From CAMYMQ01 sp963730305 (GTDB lineage: Bacteria; Pseudomonadota; Alphaproteobacteria; Bin65), in NCBI GenBank assembly GCA_963730305.1, contig CAVSRB010000002.1, positions 496,001 to 560,000 on the forward strand: a DNA stretch of 64,000 nucleotides. The letters are read 5' to 3'. Within the stretch, counting starts at the first letter, position 1. Each line of letters opens with the position of its first letter. Below the pieces are notes generated by a model. It was not told where the DNA came from, did not search any database, and saw nothing but the letters and a program-made list of their open reading frames with translations. This document shows positions 17,495 to 25,714 of the stretch, piece by piece. A program made the position numbers and the translations under genes.

Positions 17495-18880
17495 TCACGG
17501 ATAGACGCCGAGCAGCCGGCCCCACAGATATTGTAGCGGCAGGATCACGACGATGCCGAAGATCATCAGCGGCAGCATCACCTTGAGCGCCCGCCGCGGG
17601 CTGATTTGGCCCATCACCAGGGTCAGCACGATCGGCGGCGCCTGATAGGCGAAGGGGAACAGAAACCAGACCGGCACCTGCGCCATCAGCACGCTGTGCA
17701 GCGGCCAGCCGCTGGCGTCGGCGATGCCCTGGGCGAGCGGGGTCAGGATGCCGGGCGAGGCGGGCAGGGTGGTCAGGGTCGCGGTCAGCGCCCCGACCAC
17801 GTACATGATCGCGAAGTTGAGCGGCCCGTTGCCAGGGGTGAGCGGCACCACCGAGAACAGGCCGCGCGCGATCGCCGCGCCCATGCCCGAATGGGTGACC
17901 ACCGCGCCCAGCCCGATCACCCCGGCGACGAACAGCCACGGGCCGTAGTCGACGTCCTTGGAGATCGAGGCCGGCTTGAGCGCCCCGACCGCCGGCAGCA
18001 CGCACAGGATCGCCGCGCCCATCGCCACCCAGGCCGGCGAGACGTGGTGCAGGAAGTCGGTCGCCCACAGCGCCAGCCCGATGGCGAGGACGACCACCAG
18101 CCGCCGCTCCTCGCCGCTCCACGGCTCGTGCCGGTCGGCCTCCTGCGCGGTCGTCGCCGTGTCCGGGAACATGCGGCAGACGATGGTCGGGATCGCGATC
18201 GCGCTGAGCAGGCCCATCACCGGGAAGTTCAGCGCCAGGTAGGCGCCGTAGCTGAAGTGGGCGTTGTAGATGCTCTCGGCCGCGCCGATCAGCGCTATGT
18301 TGGGTACGTTGGCGGGCAGGATCGCGAAGGCCGGCACGGTCGTGCCCAACCCGGCGGCGAGCACCAGGCCGGTCCGCCCCGGCCGCCCCGGCGCGAAGCC
18401 GAGCCGGTCGGCGAGCGCGATCACGATCGGCATCAGCAGCACGACCCGGCCCGAGGCCGACGGGATGAACAGGCTGAGCGCGAGGCCGCACAGCGCCACC
18501 GCCCAGACGATGCCGCGGTAGGACAGCGGGAAGCTGCGCAGCATGGCGCGGACCGAGCGCGCGCCGAGCCCGGTCTTCTTCACCGCGACGCCGAGCACCA
18601 GCCCGCCGAACACCAGCCACACCGCCGTCGACTGGAAGCCCGAGAACACGACCCGCGCCGGCGCGATCGCCAACGCCACGGCCAGGAACATGAACAGGAT
18701 CGAGGTGAAATAGGCGGGGACGACCGCGGTGCCCCACAGCCCGGCGGCGATCACGACCGCGCCGACCGCCCGGCCGGTGGTGTCGGGCAGGCCGGTCAAT
18801 CCGGGCGCGGCGAGCAGCAAGAGGCCGGCGATCGTGGTCAGCGCCGCCGCGATGCGGGTGGCGCTCAGCGTGCGCATCAT
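17495..18880 (-). CDS. SLC13/DASS-type anion transporter
   Basis: About 461 residues with 11-12 hydrophobic helices. The family Ser-Asn-Pro-type hairpin regions are represented by LFIPSASGRVVLLMPIV and ATLTTLPASPGILTPL, and the mid-protein linker contains DRHEPWSGEERR. Divalent-anion:sodium symporters of this family take up dicarboxylates or sulfate. The start is placed at ATG 18880 because GGGG lies about nine bases upstream; GTG 18889 is an alternative. It is transcribed ahead of the SDR and ABM genes and may supply their substrate. Confidence 0.8.
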   Translation of the reverse strand: MMRTLSATRIAAALTTIAGLLLLAAPGLTGLPDTTGRAVGAVVIAAGLWGTAVVPAYFTSILFMFLAVALAIAPARVVFSGFQSTAVWLVFGGLVLGVAVKKTGLGARSVRAMLRSFPLSYRGIVWAVALCGLALSLFIPSASGRVVLLMPIVIALADRLGFAPGRPGRTGLVLAAGLGTTVPAFAILPANVPNIALIGAAESIYNAHFSYGAYLALNFPVMGLLSAIAIPTIVCRMFPDTATTAQEADRHEPWSGEERRLVVVLAIGLALWATDFLHHVSPAWVAMGAAILCVLPAVGALKPASISKDVDYGPWLFVAGVIGLGAVVTHSGMGAAIARGLFSVVPLTPGNGPLNFAIMYVVGALTATLTTLPASPGILTPLAQGIADASGWPLHSVLMAQVPVWFLFPFAYQAPPIVLTLVMGQISPRRALKVMLPLMIFGIVVILPLQYLWGRLLGVYP

Positions 18881-19061
18881 GCCGCTCACCCCGCCCTTGG
18901 GCCGGGCGCCGTGAGTGGGCGGCTACGGGGGATGTCGGTCGCGGGGACGGGCGAATTCCGGCGGGAGAGGTGCGTCGGGTGCATGCCACCATGCTTGGCT
19001 GGACGTCGGGTCGGGCTGTAGCATGGGCGACGCAACGACAACGATCAATCCGGGGGGATGC

Positions 19062-19352
19062 ATGGCTGGTTACTTTATCGCCTTTGTCGACGTCACCGAC
19101 CCCGACAAATACAAGAACTACACGGCGCTGACGCCGGCGGCGATCGCCGCCTATGGCGGCGAGTTCGTGGTCCGTGGCGGCGCCGTCGAAGCGGTCGAGG
19201 GCCCGGACGAGAAGCGGCGGGTCGTCGTCATCAGGTTTCCGTCGGTCGAAGCGGCGCACACGTTCTGGAACTCGCCGGAATACACGACCGCCAAAAAGGA
19301 GCGGGCTGGCGCGGCGACCATGCATGCCATGGTCGTCGAAGGTGTCGCCTGA
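19062..19352 (+). CDS. DUF1330 family protein
   Basis: A 96-residue protein from ATG 19062 (GGGGGGATG just upstream). It reads MAGYFIAFVDVTDPDKYKNY, VVRGG, VVIRFPSVEAAHTFWNSPEY and ends with ERAGAA, the usual DUF1330 pattern. The fold is a dimeric alpha-beta ferredoxin-like barrel similar to ABM proteins. No reaction is established for the family. It stands alone, divergent from the SLC13 operon and followed 72 bp later by an MFS gene. Confidence 0.88.
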   Translation: MAGYFIAFVDVTDPDKYKNYTALTPAAIAAYGGEFVVRGGAVEAVEGPDEKRRVVVIRFPSVEAAHTFWNSPEYTTAKKERAGAATMHAMVVEGVA

Positions 19353-19424
19353 GCACCACCCCGGTCCCGACCCTTATCCGACAGGTAATTGGATGACCCG
19401 CCCGCAGCCGGTACGGTTTCGGCG

Positions 19425-20771
19425 ATGACCGACCGTCTCGATCCCGGCGGTGCGCCGCAAAGCCGGCTCGCGCGCCTGCCCTTCTTCTATGGCTGGGTGG
19501 TCGTCGCCGTCGCCTTCGTCACCATGGGCATCGGCGTCAACGCCCGGACGGCCTTCTCGCTGCTGTTCCCGCCGATTCTCGAGGAATTCCACTGGGAACG
19601 CGGCGTCACCGCGGCCGCCTTCTCGATCGGCTTCATGTCGTCGATCCTGATCTCGCCCTTCACCGGCCGGCTGGTCGACCGGTTCGGGCCGCGCCTGACG
19701 ATTCCGGCCGCGGCCCTGATCGTCGCCGCCGGGATGGCGCTGGCGCCGTTGGTGACCCAGCCCTGGCACCTGTACCTGACCCTGGGCGTGATGGTGGTCG
19801 GGGCCAGCGTCATGCTCAGCTATATCGGCCATTCGCTGTTCCTGCCGCTGTGGTTCGTCCGCCGCCGGGGGCTCGCGGTGGGCATCGCCTTCTCCGGGGT
19901 CGGCATCGGCTCGGTGCTGCTGTTCCCCTGGGTGCAGACGCTGATCACCTCGGTCGGCTGGCGCGAGGCGTGCTGGGCGCTGGCGATCCTGATGGTGGCG
20001 ACCCTGGTGCCGCTCAACTTCCTGCTCCAGCGCCGCCACCCCCAGGACCTGGGCCTGGAGCCCGACGGCGACGCAAGGCCGGCCGCTGACGGGTCCGGGC
20101 CGCAGCCGGTCGACACCGTCGTCGACCGCGAGTGGGCGGCGGTCGACTGGACCGTTCGGCGGGCGATGCGCACGGGCCGCTTCTGGTGGTTGGTCACCGG
20201 CTTCGCGACCGGCCTCTATTCCTGGTACGCGATCCAGGTCCACCAGACCCGCTATCTGACCGAGAACGGCTTCTCGCCCGAGGTCGCCGCCTTCGCGCTC
20301 GGGCTCGTCGGGCTGACCGGCATCGTCGGCCAGATCGGCCTGGGCGCCCTGTCCGACCGGATCGGCCGCGAATGGGCCTGGACCCTGAGCGGGCTCGGCT
20401 ACGTCGCCTGCTACGTCCTGCTGCTGCTGATCAAGATCGAGCCGTCGCCGCTGCTGATGTACCTGATGGTCGCGGCCCAGGGCGCGCTCGGCTATGGGCT
20501 GGCGTCCGTGTTCGGCGCGATCCCGGCGGAGATCTTCCAGGGCCGCCACTACGGCTCGATCTTCGGCGTCATCGGTGGCGCCTCGATCGCCGGCGGCGCG
20601 TGCGGCCCGTGGCTGACCGGGGCGCTGTTCGACTGGACCGGCAATTACGTCGCCGCCTTCTGGGTGGCGATCGGCATGAGCGCCCTCTCGGTCCTGTGTG
20701 TCTGGATGGCCGCCCCGCGCAAGGTCCGCCTCGTCGCCGGCCAGGCCGCCAAGCGGGCGCGCGCGGCGTAG
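19425..20771 (+). CDS. MFS transporter, monocarboxylate/oxalate-formate antiporter-like
   Basis: About 448 residues from ATG 19425 with 12 membrane helices. It begins FFYGWVVVAVAFVTMGIGVNARTAFS, the FYGWxVVxxxF signature of the MCT/OFA branch of the major facilitator superfamily. The loop 2-3 motif is GRLVDRFGPR, and a central loop (residues ~205-235) carries the acidic DTVVDREWAAVDWT segment. The second half repeats the motif as GALSDRIGREW. It probably moves a small organic anion with protons. The in-frame TTG at 19389 is a weaker start. Confidence 0.88.
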   Translation: MTDRLDPGGAPQSRLARLPFFYGWVVVAVAFVTMGIGVNARTAFSLLFPPILEEFHWERGVTAAAFSIGFMSSILISPFTGRLVDRFGPRLTIPAAALIVAAGMALAPLVTQPWHLYLTLGVMVVGASVMLSYIGHSLFLPLWFVRRRGLAVGIAFSGVGIGSVLLFPWVQTLITSVGWREACWALAILMVATLVPLNFLLQRRHPQDLGLEPDGDARPAADGSGPQPVDTVVDREWAAVDWTVRRAMRTGRFWWLVTGFATGLYSWYAIQVHQTRYLTENGFSPEVAAFALGLVGLTGIVGQIGLGALSDRIGREWAWTLSGLGYVACYVLLLLIKIEPSPLLMYLMVAAQGALGYGLASVFGAIPAEIFQGRHYGSIFGVIGGASIAGGACGPWLTGALFDWTGNYVAAFWVAIGMSALSVLCVWMAAPRKVRLVAGQAAKRARAA

Positions 20772-20793
20772 GACCCTTTCCTGGTATCGCGGG

Positions 20794-21960
20794 CTAGGCC
20801 CGCTTCCGCTTCGCCTCGACCGCTTCGGCGATCAGCGCCTCGCCGGCCGGCCCCCACGCGACCCAGTTGCCGTGGTAGTCGACCGCCGCGAGCCGCCGTT
20901 CGCTGCCGTCGGGCCACGGCGCTGGCCACAGGGTCAGGCGCAGTTCGGCGTGGCGCGGCGCTTCCGGTGCTGGCTCCATACGCAGCCAGGCGAGCGGCTT
21001 CTCCGCCGTAGCGACCGCGCCTTCGGCCTCGATCGCCGCGCGCAGGCGCTGCTGCGTGTCGGCGGCGACGTATTGCCAGAAGATCGAGTGATAGACGACG
21101 GTCGCCGCGCCGTCGGGCCGGGCGGCCAGCGCGGCGTCCAGCCACGGCCCCGCGTCGGCCTTCTCGACCCGGACCGGGCTCGCCGCGGCGTGGGCAAGCG
21201 CAGCGTCGAGCCGGGCGAGGCGGGCGGTCTGGTCGGCCCACACGTAGGCGCGCAGGCGCAGCCGCGCCTGCTCGTCGCCGGGGTCGATCGGGTTCTGGTC
21301 GCAGCCGGCGCGGGCGACCACCGTGGCCGGGCCGAGCGGCGGCAGCGGCCCCTGCCAGTCGGGTTCCAGGGTCAGCGGCGCGTCGGGCGCGCCCCAGTCG
21401 CCGGCCGTGCCGTCGGCCGGAGAGTCCGCGGGGGCCAGCCGGTAGCGCCAGGCGTCCCAGTGCAGGTTCAACCCGCCGCTCGCCCCGGTCTCCAGTAGCG
21501 CGAGCGGGCGCCCGGTCTCCGCCGCGACGGTGAGGAAGCCGCCGAGCAGGATCGCCGACCGGCCGACCTCGTTGGTCTGCGGCGGGCTCTTCAGGAAATC
21601 GAGCAGGAAGTCGGCGTGGCGTTCGAGCGCGCCGGCGACCGCCTCGTCGAACGCCTCCGGCCCACTGTTGTCGCCATCACCGCCGCCGGGATAGACCGCC
21701 GCCAACGCCGGGTCGCGCCCCGACAGCACCAGCGCGTGCAGCCCGCCGGCCAGCCGCAGCGCCAGCGCGTCGGCCTTGGGGTCGCCGGGCCAGTCGAGCA
21801 CGGCCGCGCCCACTGCCGTCGCCCGGTCGAGCGCCTCGGCGAGATAGGCCAGCAGGCCCGCCGTGAAGGGCGAGCCCATGCGGTCGCAGGTCCGCGCCTG
21901 CTTCTGGAAATGGTCCCGGATGGTCATGGGCAGGTCGGTGGGGAGGTCGGATTGCGGCAT
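20794..21960 (-). CDS. DUF2332 family protein
   Basis: A 388-residue soluble protein. The pattern is that of DUF2332: DHFQKQARTC near the N terminus, then ALLETGASGGLNLHWDAWRYR near residue 160, a Gly-rich turn resembling a Rossmann-like loop. CDQNPIDPGDEQARLRLRAYVWADQ follows near residue 225 and VVYHSIFWQYV near residue 300. The family has no known function. The Gly-rich ETGASGGLN loop is reminiscent of SAM-binding motifs, but this is only a resemblance. It converges with the MFS gene and is divergent from rpmJ. Confidence 0.82.
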   Translation of the reverse strand: MPQSDLPTDLPMTIRDHFQKQARTCDRMGSPFTAGLLAYLAEALDRATAVGAAVLDWPGDPKADALALRLAGGLHALVLSGRDPALAAVYPGGGDGDNSGPEAFDEAVAGALERHADFLLDFLKSPPQTNEVGRSAILLGGFLTVAAETGRPLALLETGASGGLNLHWDAWRYRLAPADSPADGTAGDWGAPDAPLTLEPDWQGPLPPLGPATVVARAGCDQNPIDPGDEQARLRLRAYVWADQTARLARLDAALAHAAASPVRVEKADAGPWLDAALAARPDGAATVVYHSIFWQYVAADTQQRLRAAIEAEGAVATAEKPLAWLRMEPAPEAPRHAELRLTLWPAPWPDGSERRLAAVDYHGNWVAWGPAGEALIAEAVEAKRKRA

Positions 21961-22105
21961 CGGCCCGCATCATGCGGCGCCCGGCGCGCGCCGCAAGTGC
22001 AAATAAACGCCCGCCGCTGCGGCATTCCGGCGGTTGACGGGCGCGTGCCGCCTGCCTATGTTCCGCGCTTCCTTTAGAAAGCCGCAGAAAACCAGGGCGC
22101 CGAAC

Positions 22106-22231
22106 ATGAAAGTCGCCAGCTCGATCAAGACGCTGAAGAATCGTCACAAGGACTGCCGCGTCGTCAAGCGCCGTGGCCGGATCTACGTGATCAACAAGAC
22201 CAACCGCCGGTTCAAGGCGCGCCAGGGCTGA
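22106..22231 (+). CDS. rpmJ: 50S ribosomal protein L36 (zinc-less type)
   Basis: A 41-residue basic protein MKVASSIKTLKNRHKDCRVVKRRG ... RRFKARQG, the last protein added to the large ribosomal subunit. Only one Cys remains, so this is the C-minus paralogue that lacks the Cys3-His zinc ribbon, as usual in alphaproteobacteria. The frame is open upstream, but ATG 22106 gives the exact family length. It is followed by a strong intrinsic terminator 40 bases after the stop. Confidence 0.95.
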   Translation: MKVASSIKTLKNRHKDCRVVKRRGRIYVINKTNRRFKARQG

Positions 22232-22270
22232 CGCCCGGCGCCCGTTCCATTCCGTTGGATCTTCAGGCGT

Positions 22271-22298
22271 GCGCGCCCCTCGCGGGGCGCGCCGTTTT
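22271..22298 (+). terminator. intrinsic terminator after rpmJ
   Basis: A 9-bp perfect stem GCGCGCCCC / GGGGCGCGC with a TCGC loop, followed two bases later by TTTT. It is placed 40 bases after the rpmJ stop on the same strand. Confidence 0.85.
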
Positions 22299-22346
22299 CG
22301 TGCGTCCCCAATGGGGCGCTGCGGTGCGGGCGCGGCGCGGGCGGCA

Positions 22347-22438
22347 CGGGCGGGTTGGAAACCCGCCCCTACGGAAGGCTGCGAAAATCCCGCTTTCGCT
22401 GGTGAAGGGCTCGTAGGGGCGGGTTTCAAACCCGCCCG
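22347..22438. repeat. inverted pair of palindromic intergenic repeats
   Basis: The left arm (22347-22373) and right arm (22412-22438) are 27-base copies in opposite orientation with one mismatch, separated by 38 bases. Each arm contains its own palindrome of the form GGCGGGTTT-AAACCCGCC. The sequence type, with GTAGGGGCGGG at the outer or inner edge, resembles REP-like intergenic palindromes that many bacteria carry in dozens of copies. It could form one long hairpin or two short ones downstream of the rpmJ terminator. Confidence 0.75.
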
Positions 22439-22463
22439 ACGGCGTCGAGCGCCGGGCTGATCC

Positions 22464-22583
22464 CTAGAGGATACCCGCGCCGTTGTTGGTGAGCACCGCG
22501 ACGGCGGCGAGCGTGGCGATAGCGCCGAGGAGACCGCCGGCGAAGCGGACGAGGTGGATCGAGACGATCGGCTTGCGTTGCAT
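22464..22583 (-). CDS. small single-helix membrane protein (39 residues)
   Basis: A short open frame starting ATG 22583 with AGGA about eight bases upstream. Sequence landmarks: a basic start MQRKPIVSIHLVR, a hydrophobic helix FAGGLLGAIATLAAVAVL (residues ~14-31), and a short polar end TNNGAGIL. The positive-inside pattern supports a single-pass inner-membrane peptide. No homologue comes to mind. It is divergent from glcD, with a CRP-type palindrome between the two starts. Confidence 0.5.
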   Translation of the reverse strand: MQRKPIVSIHLVRFAGGLLGAIATLAAVAVLTNNGAGIL

Positions 22584-22650
22584 GGGTCCTGTTCCTGTCC
22601 CTGATGGGCTTGTTATGGGGCCACGTTAGCGCCGCCGGTCCGCGCCCGCA

Positions 22651-22664
22651 GTGACGCGCGTCAC
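22651..22664. promoter_or_regulatory. candidate CRP/FNR-family operator
   Basis: A perfect 14-bp palindrome GTGACGCGCGTCAC. Its half sites GTGA-N6-TCAC match the CRP-family recognition pattern. It lies 68 bases upstream of the small membrane protein and 72 bases upstream of glcD, so it could control either or both. No binding is shown. Confidence 0.4.
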
Positions 22665-22735
22665 GCCCGCGCGGGGCACGGGGCCGTCGCCCGCGGCCAA
22701 TTCCCCTCACGACCAAAACGCACTAGGTTCCGTGC

Positions 22736-24226
22736 ATGCTCAAGATGCCGGAACCCAACGCCGAGGTGATCGGCCGCCGGGCGGAAATCGCCCGGGCGCT
22801 GCGCGAGATCGTGTCCGACGACGCGGTGATCGACGATGCGACGGGCCTGCGCCCCTATGAGAGCGATGGGCTGACCGCCTACCGCCAGCCGCCGATGCTC
22901 GTGGTCCTGCCCGAGACGGTCGAGCAGGTCAGCCGCACCCTGCGCTATTGCCACGACAACGGCATCCGCGTGGTGCCGCGCGGCGCCGGGACCTCGCTGT
23001 CCGGCGGCGCGCTGCCGCTGGCCGACGCGGTCCTGCTCGGCATGGCCAGGTTCAACCGGATCCTGGAGGTCGACCACGCCAACCGCTGCGCGGTGGTCCA
23101 GCCGGGCGTGACCAACCTGTCGATCACCCAGGCGGTTGCCGACGACGGCTTCTACTACGCGCCCGACCCGTCGAGCCAGATCGCCTGCTCGATCGGCGGC
23201 AACGTCGCCGAGAACTCGGGCGGCGTGCACTGCCTGAAATACGGGCTGACCACCAACAATGTTCTCGGCGTCGAGATGGTGCTGATCGACGGCACCGTGA
23301 TCCGCCTGGGCGGCAAGGCGCTCGACGCGCCGGGCTACGACCTGCTCGGCCTCGCCATCGGCTCGGAGGGCATGCTGGGCGTGGTCACCGAGGTCACCGT
23401 GCGGCTGTTGCGCGCGCCGGAGACGGCGCGGGCGCTGCTGCTCGGATTCCCCTCGGCCGAGGCGGCGGGCGACACGGTCGGCGCGATCATCGCCGCGGGC
23501 ATCGTGCCGGGCGGCATGGAGATGATGGACACGCTGGCGATCCAGGCCTCGGACGACTTCGTCCACGCCGGCTATCCGCGCGACGTCGAGGCGCTGCTGA
23601 TCGTCGAGCTCGACGGGCCCGGCGGTGGAGGTCGACCACCTGATCGAGCGGGTCGAGGCGCTCGCCCGCGACAAGGGCGCGACCTACGCCCGGGTCAGCA
23701 AGGACGAGGCCGAGCGCGCGGTGTTCTGGTCCGGCCGCAAGAACGCCTTCCCCGCGGTCGGCCGCATCTCGCCCGACTATTACTGCATGGACGGCACCAT
23801 CCCGCGCGCACGGCTGCCGGAGGTTTTGTCGAGAATTTCGGAAATGACGGAAAAGTATGGTTTGCGCGTTGCCAACGTCTTCCACGCCGGCGACGGCAAC
23901 CTGCATCCGCTGATCCTCTACGACGCCAACAAGCCCGGCGAGCTGGACAAGGCGGAGGAGTTCGGCGCCGAGATCCTCAAGCTGTGCGTCGAGGTCGGCG
24001 GCGTGCTGACCGGCGAGCACGGCGTCGGCGTCGAGAAGCGCGACCTTATGGAGGCGATGTTCACCGAAACCGATCTGAGCAGCAGCAGCGGGTCAAGTGC
24101 GCCTTCGACCCCGACCAGCTGCTCAACCCCGGCAAGGTCTTTCCGACCCTCCACCGCTGCGCCGAGCTCGGCCGCGTCCACGTCCACGGCGGCCAGACCC
24201 GGTTCCCGGATATCCCGCAATTCTAG
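22736..24226 (+). CDS. glcD: glycolate oxidase FAD-linked subunit GlcD (two frame breaks)
   Basis: A flavin-linked (VAO-type) D-2-hydroxyacid dehydrogenase, the catalytic subunit of membrane-associated glycolate oxidase. Landmarks: RVVPRGAGTSLSGGALPL (FAD PP-loop), DPSSQIACSIGGNVAENSGG and GLAIGSEGMLGVVTEVTV. Later come the C-terminal FAD/metal His motif NVFHAGDGNLHPLI and LTGEHGVGVEKR, then FDPDQLLNPGKVFP. The frame shifts twice: one extra G near 23615 (DGP to AVEVDHLIERV) and one missing G near 24075 (ETDL to EQQQRVKCAF). Corrected, it has ~496 residues, the normal length. glcE and glcF follow beyond the DUF559 unit and a permease gene. Confidence 0.9.
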   Translation: MLKMPEPNAEVIGRRAEIARALREIVSDDAVIDDATGLRPYESDGLTAYRQPPMLVVLPETVEQVSRTLRYCHDNGIRVVPRGAGTSLSGGALPLADAVLLGMARFNRILEVDHANRCAVVQPGVTNLSITQAVADDGFYYAPDPSSQIACSIGGNVAENSGGVHCLKYGLTTNNVLGVEMVLIDGTVIRLGGKALDAPGYDLLGLAIGSEGMLGVVTEVTVRLLRAPETARALLLGFPSAEAAGDTVGAIIAAGIVPGGMEMMDTLAIQASDDFVHAGYPRDVEALLIVELDGPGGGGRPPDRAGRGARPRQGRDLRPGQQGRGRARGVLVRPQERLPRGRPHLARLLLHGRHHPARTAAGGFVENFGNDGKVWFARCQRLPRRRRQPASADPLRRQQARRAGQGGGVRRRDPQAVRRGRRRADRRARRRRREARPYGGDVHRNRSEQQQRVKCAFDPDQLLNPGKVFPTLHRCAELGRVHVHGGQTRFPDIPQF

Positions 24227-24266
24227 ATGAGTGTCACGAGGAACGTTCGGCCGGGATACGATCCAA

Positions 24267-24770
24267 CCCCCTCCCCCTTGAGGGGGAGGGACGGGGAGGG
24301 GGGTATGCAGCCACCACGAAGGTTTCCTGCCGGCAGCGCACAGAAACCAAGTCAGTTTCGGTCGTGGAGGCATTCGCGTATCGTTTCCAGCACCCCGTCG
24401 ATCTCGTGCAGCACGTCGCTGTTCCAGAAGCGCAGGACACGATAGCCCCGGCCAATCGGCCATTCCGTCCGCCCGGCGATCACGGTCGAGCCGGTCGGGG
24501 TCGTTGTGCTGCCCGCCGTCGACCTCGATGACGAGCTTGGCGTCGGGACAATAGAAATCGACGATATAGGGCCCGATTGGCTGCTGGCGGCGGAAACGAT
24601 GACCGTCGAGCGCGCGGCGGCGCAAGTGCCGCCAAAGGGCCTTCTCTGCTTCGGTGAGGTTGCTGCGCAAGCGGCGGGCGCGTTGGTTGGCCATGGGGGC
24701 TATCCTGATGCAGCCTGGCGCTCGGGCATACCCCCCTCCCTGACCCTCCCCCTCAAGGGGGGAGGGGAAA
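24267..24770. mobile_element. candidate mobile unit: 42-bp inverted repeats enclosing a DUF559 gene
   Basis: The left end (24267-24308) and right end (24726-24770) are nearly identical in opposite orientation. Each contains the palindrome CCCTCCCCCTTGAGGGGGAGG followed inward by GGGAGGGGGGTATGC. The enclosed 0.42 kb holds just one gene, a DUF559 endonuclease. The unit separates glcD from the genes that normally follow it (glcE, glcF). A compact repeat-nuclease-repeat layout suggests an element moved or maintained with the help of the nuclease, but no target duplication is visible and movement is inferred only. Confidence 0.45.
24352..24694 (-). CDS. DUF559 Vsr-like endonuclease domain protein (one frame break)
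   Basis: About 114 residues. It starts MANQRARRLRSNLTEAEKALW and contains HRFRRQQPIGPYIVDFYCPDAKLVIEVDGGQH, the PD-(D/E)xK-type core of DUF559 with Asp in VDFYCP and Glu-x-Asp in IEVDG. The frame breaks near 24473; dropping one base of the GGG gives DRRRTEW, then GYRVLRFWNSDVLHEIDGVL and an end at TGA 24352. These small proteins resemble the very-short-patch repair endonuclease fold, but their biological role is unknown. It is transcribed against the glc genes and sits between two inverted palindromic repeats. Confidence 0.82.
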
Positions 24771-24789
24771 CGATGGTCGCCGACTTCCC

Positions 24790-25714
24790 ATGCTGAACCT
24801 CTCCCTCTACGCCTTCACCGTCCTGGTCTGGGGCACGTCCTGGATCGGGATCGCGTGGCAGGTCGGCGTGGTGCCGGAGCTGCAGTCGATCGCCTATCGG
24901 TTCGGCGCCGCGGCGCTGCTGATCGCGGGCTGGTGCCTGGTCCGGCGCGAGCGGTTCGCCCTGCCGCTCAGCCAGCACCCGCGCCTGGCGCTGCTCGGCG
25001 CGCTCTTGTTCTCGCTCAACTACCTCCAGTTCTACACGGCGAACAACTACGTCACCTCCGGCCTGCTGGCCGTGGTGTTCTCGACCTCGGCGGCCTTCGT
25101 CGCGGTGTTCAGCGCGATCCTGCTGCGCCAGCGCGTGTCGCCTCGGGTGTGGGGCGGGGATCGTGGTCGGGCTCAGCGGGATCGGCCTGATCTTCTGGCC
25201 CGAGATCGGCGCCCTCAGCCTGGCCGACGACGGCAGCCTCGGCCTCGTGCTCGCGATCGGCGGCACGATCTGCTTCTCGCTCGCCAACATCGTCGGCGCG
25301 TCGAACCAGCGGATCGGCCTGCCGCTACTGCCGATGACCGGGTGGAGCATGGCGTACGGCACGGCGCTGCTGCTGATCGTCACGCTGGTGAAGGGGCAGC
25401 CGCTCACCTTCGATCCGAGCGTCCGCTACGTCGGCTCGCTCGTCTACCTGGCGGTGATCTCCTCGGTGCTCGGCTTCGTCTGCTACCTGACCCTGCTCAA
25501 GCGGATCGGGCCGGCGCGCGCGGCTTACGCCACCGTCATGTTCCCCGTGCTCGCGCTGGGCGTCTCGACCCTGCTCGAGGGTTACAAATGGAGCGTGCCG
25601 TCGGCGGCCGGGCTGGCCCTGGTGCTCGCCGGCAACCTGCTGGTGTTGATGCCGCGGCGGTCGGCGGCATCCCCCAGCGCGGTCGCCGCGACCACGCCGG
25701 AGGCGGCGGAATGA
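24790..25714 (+). CDS. EamA/DMT-superfamily permease in the glc cluster (one frame break)
   Basis: About 307 residues with ten hydrophobic helices: LSLYAFTVLVWGTSWIGIAWQ at the start, NYLQFYTANNYVTSGLLAVVFS in repeat one, and FVCYLTLLKRIGPARAAYATVMFPV in repeat two. This is the Arg/Pro loop typical of EamA domains. One extra G in the GGGG near 25156 breaks the frame; removing it joins RVWGG to IVVGLSGIGL. Its TGA overlaps the glcE ATG (ATGA), so the two are translationally coupled. The position suggests transport of glycolate, a related hydroxyacid or the oxidation product, but this is inference. Confidence 0.83.

Noticed and set aside
16347..19325. A 992-codon minus-strand frame spanning several genes
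   Set aside because: It passes through the ABM gene in its true frame and then runs out of frame across the SDR and SLC13 genes; only the first part is real.
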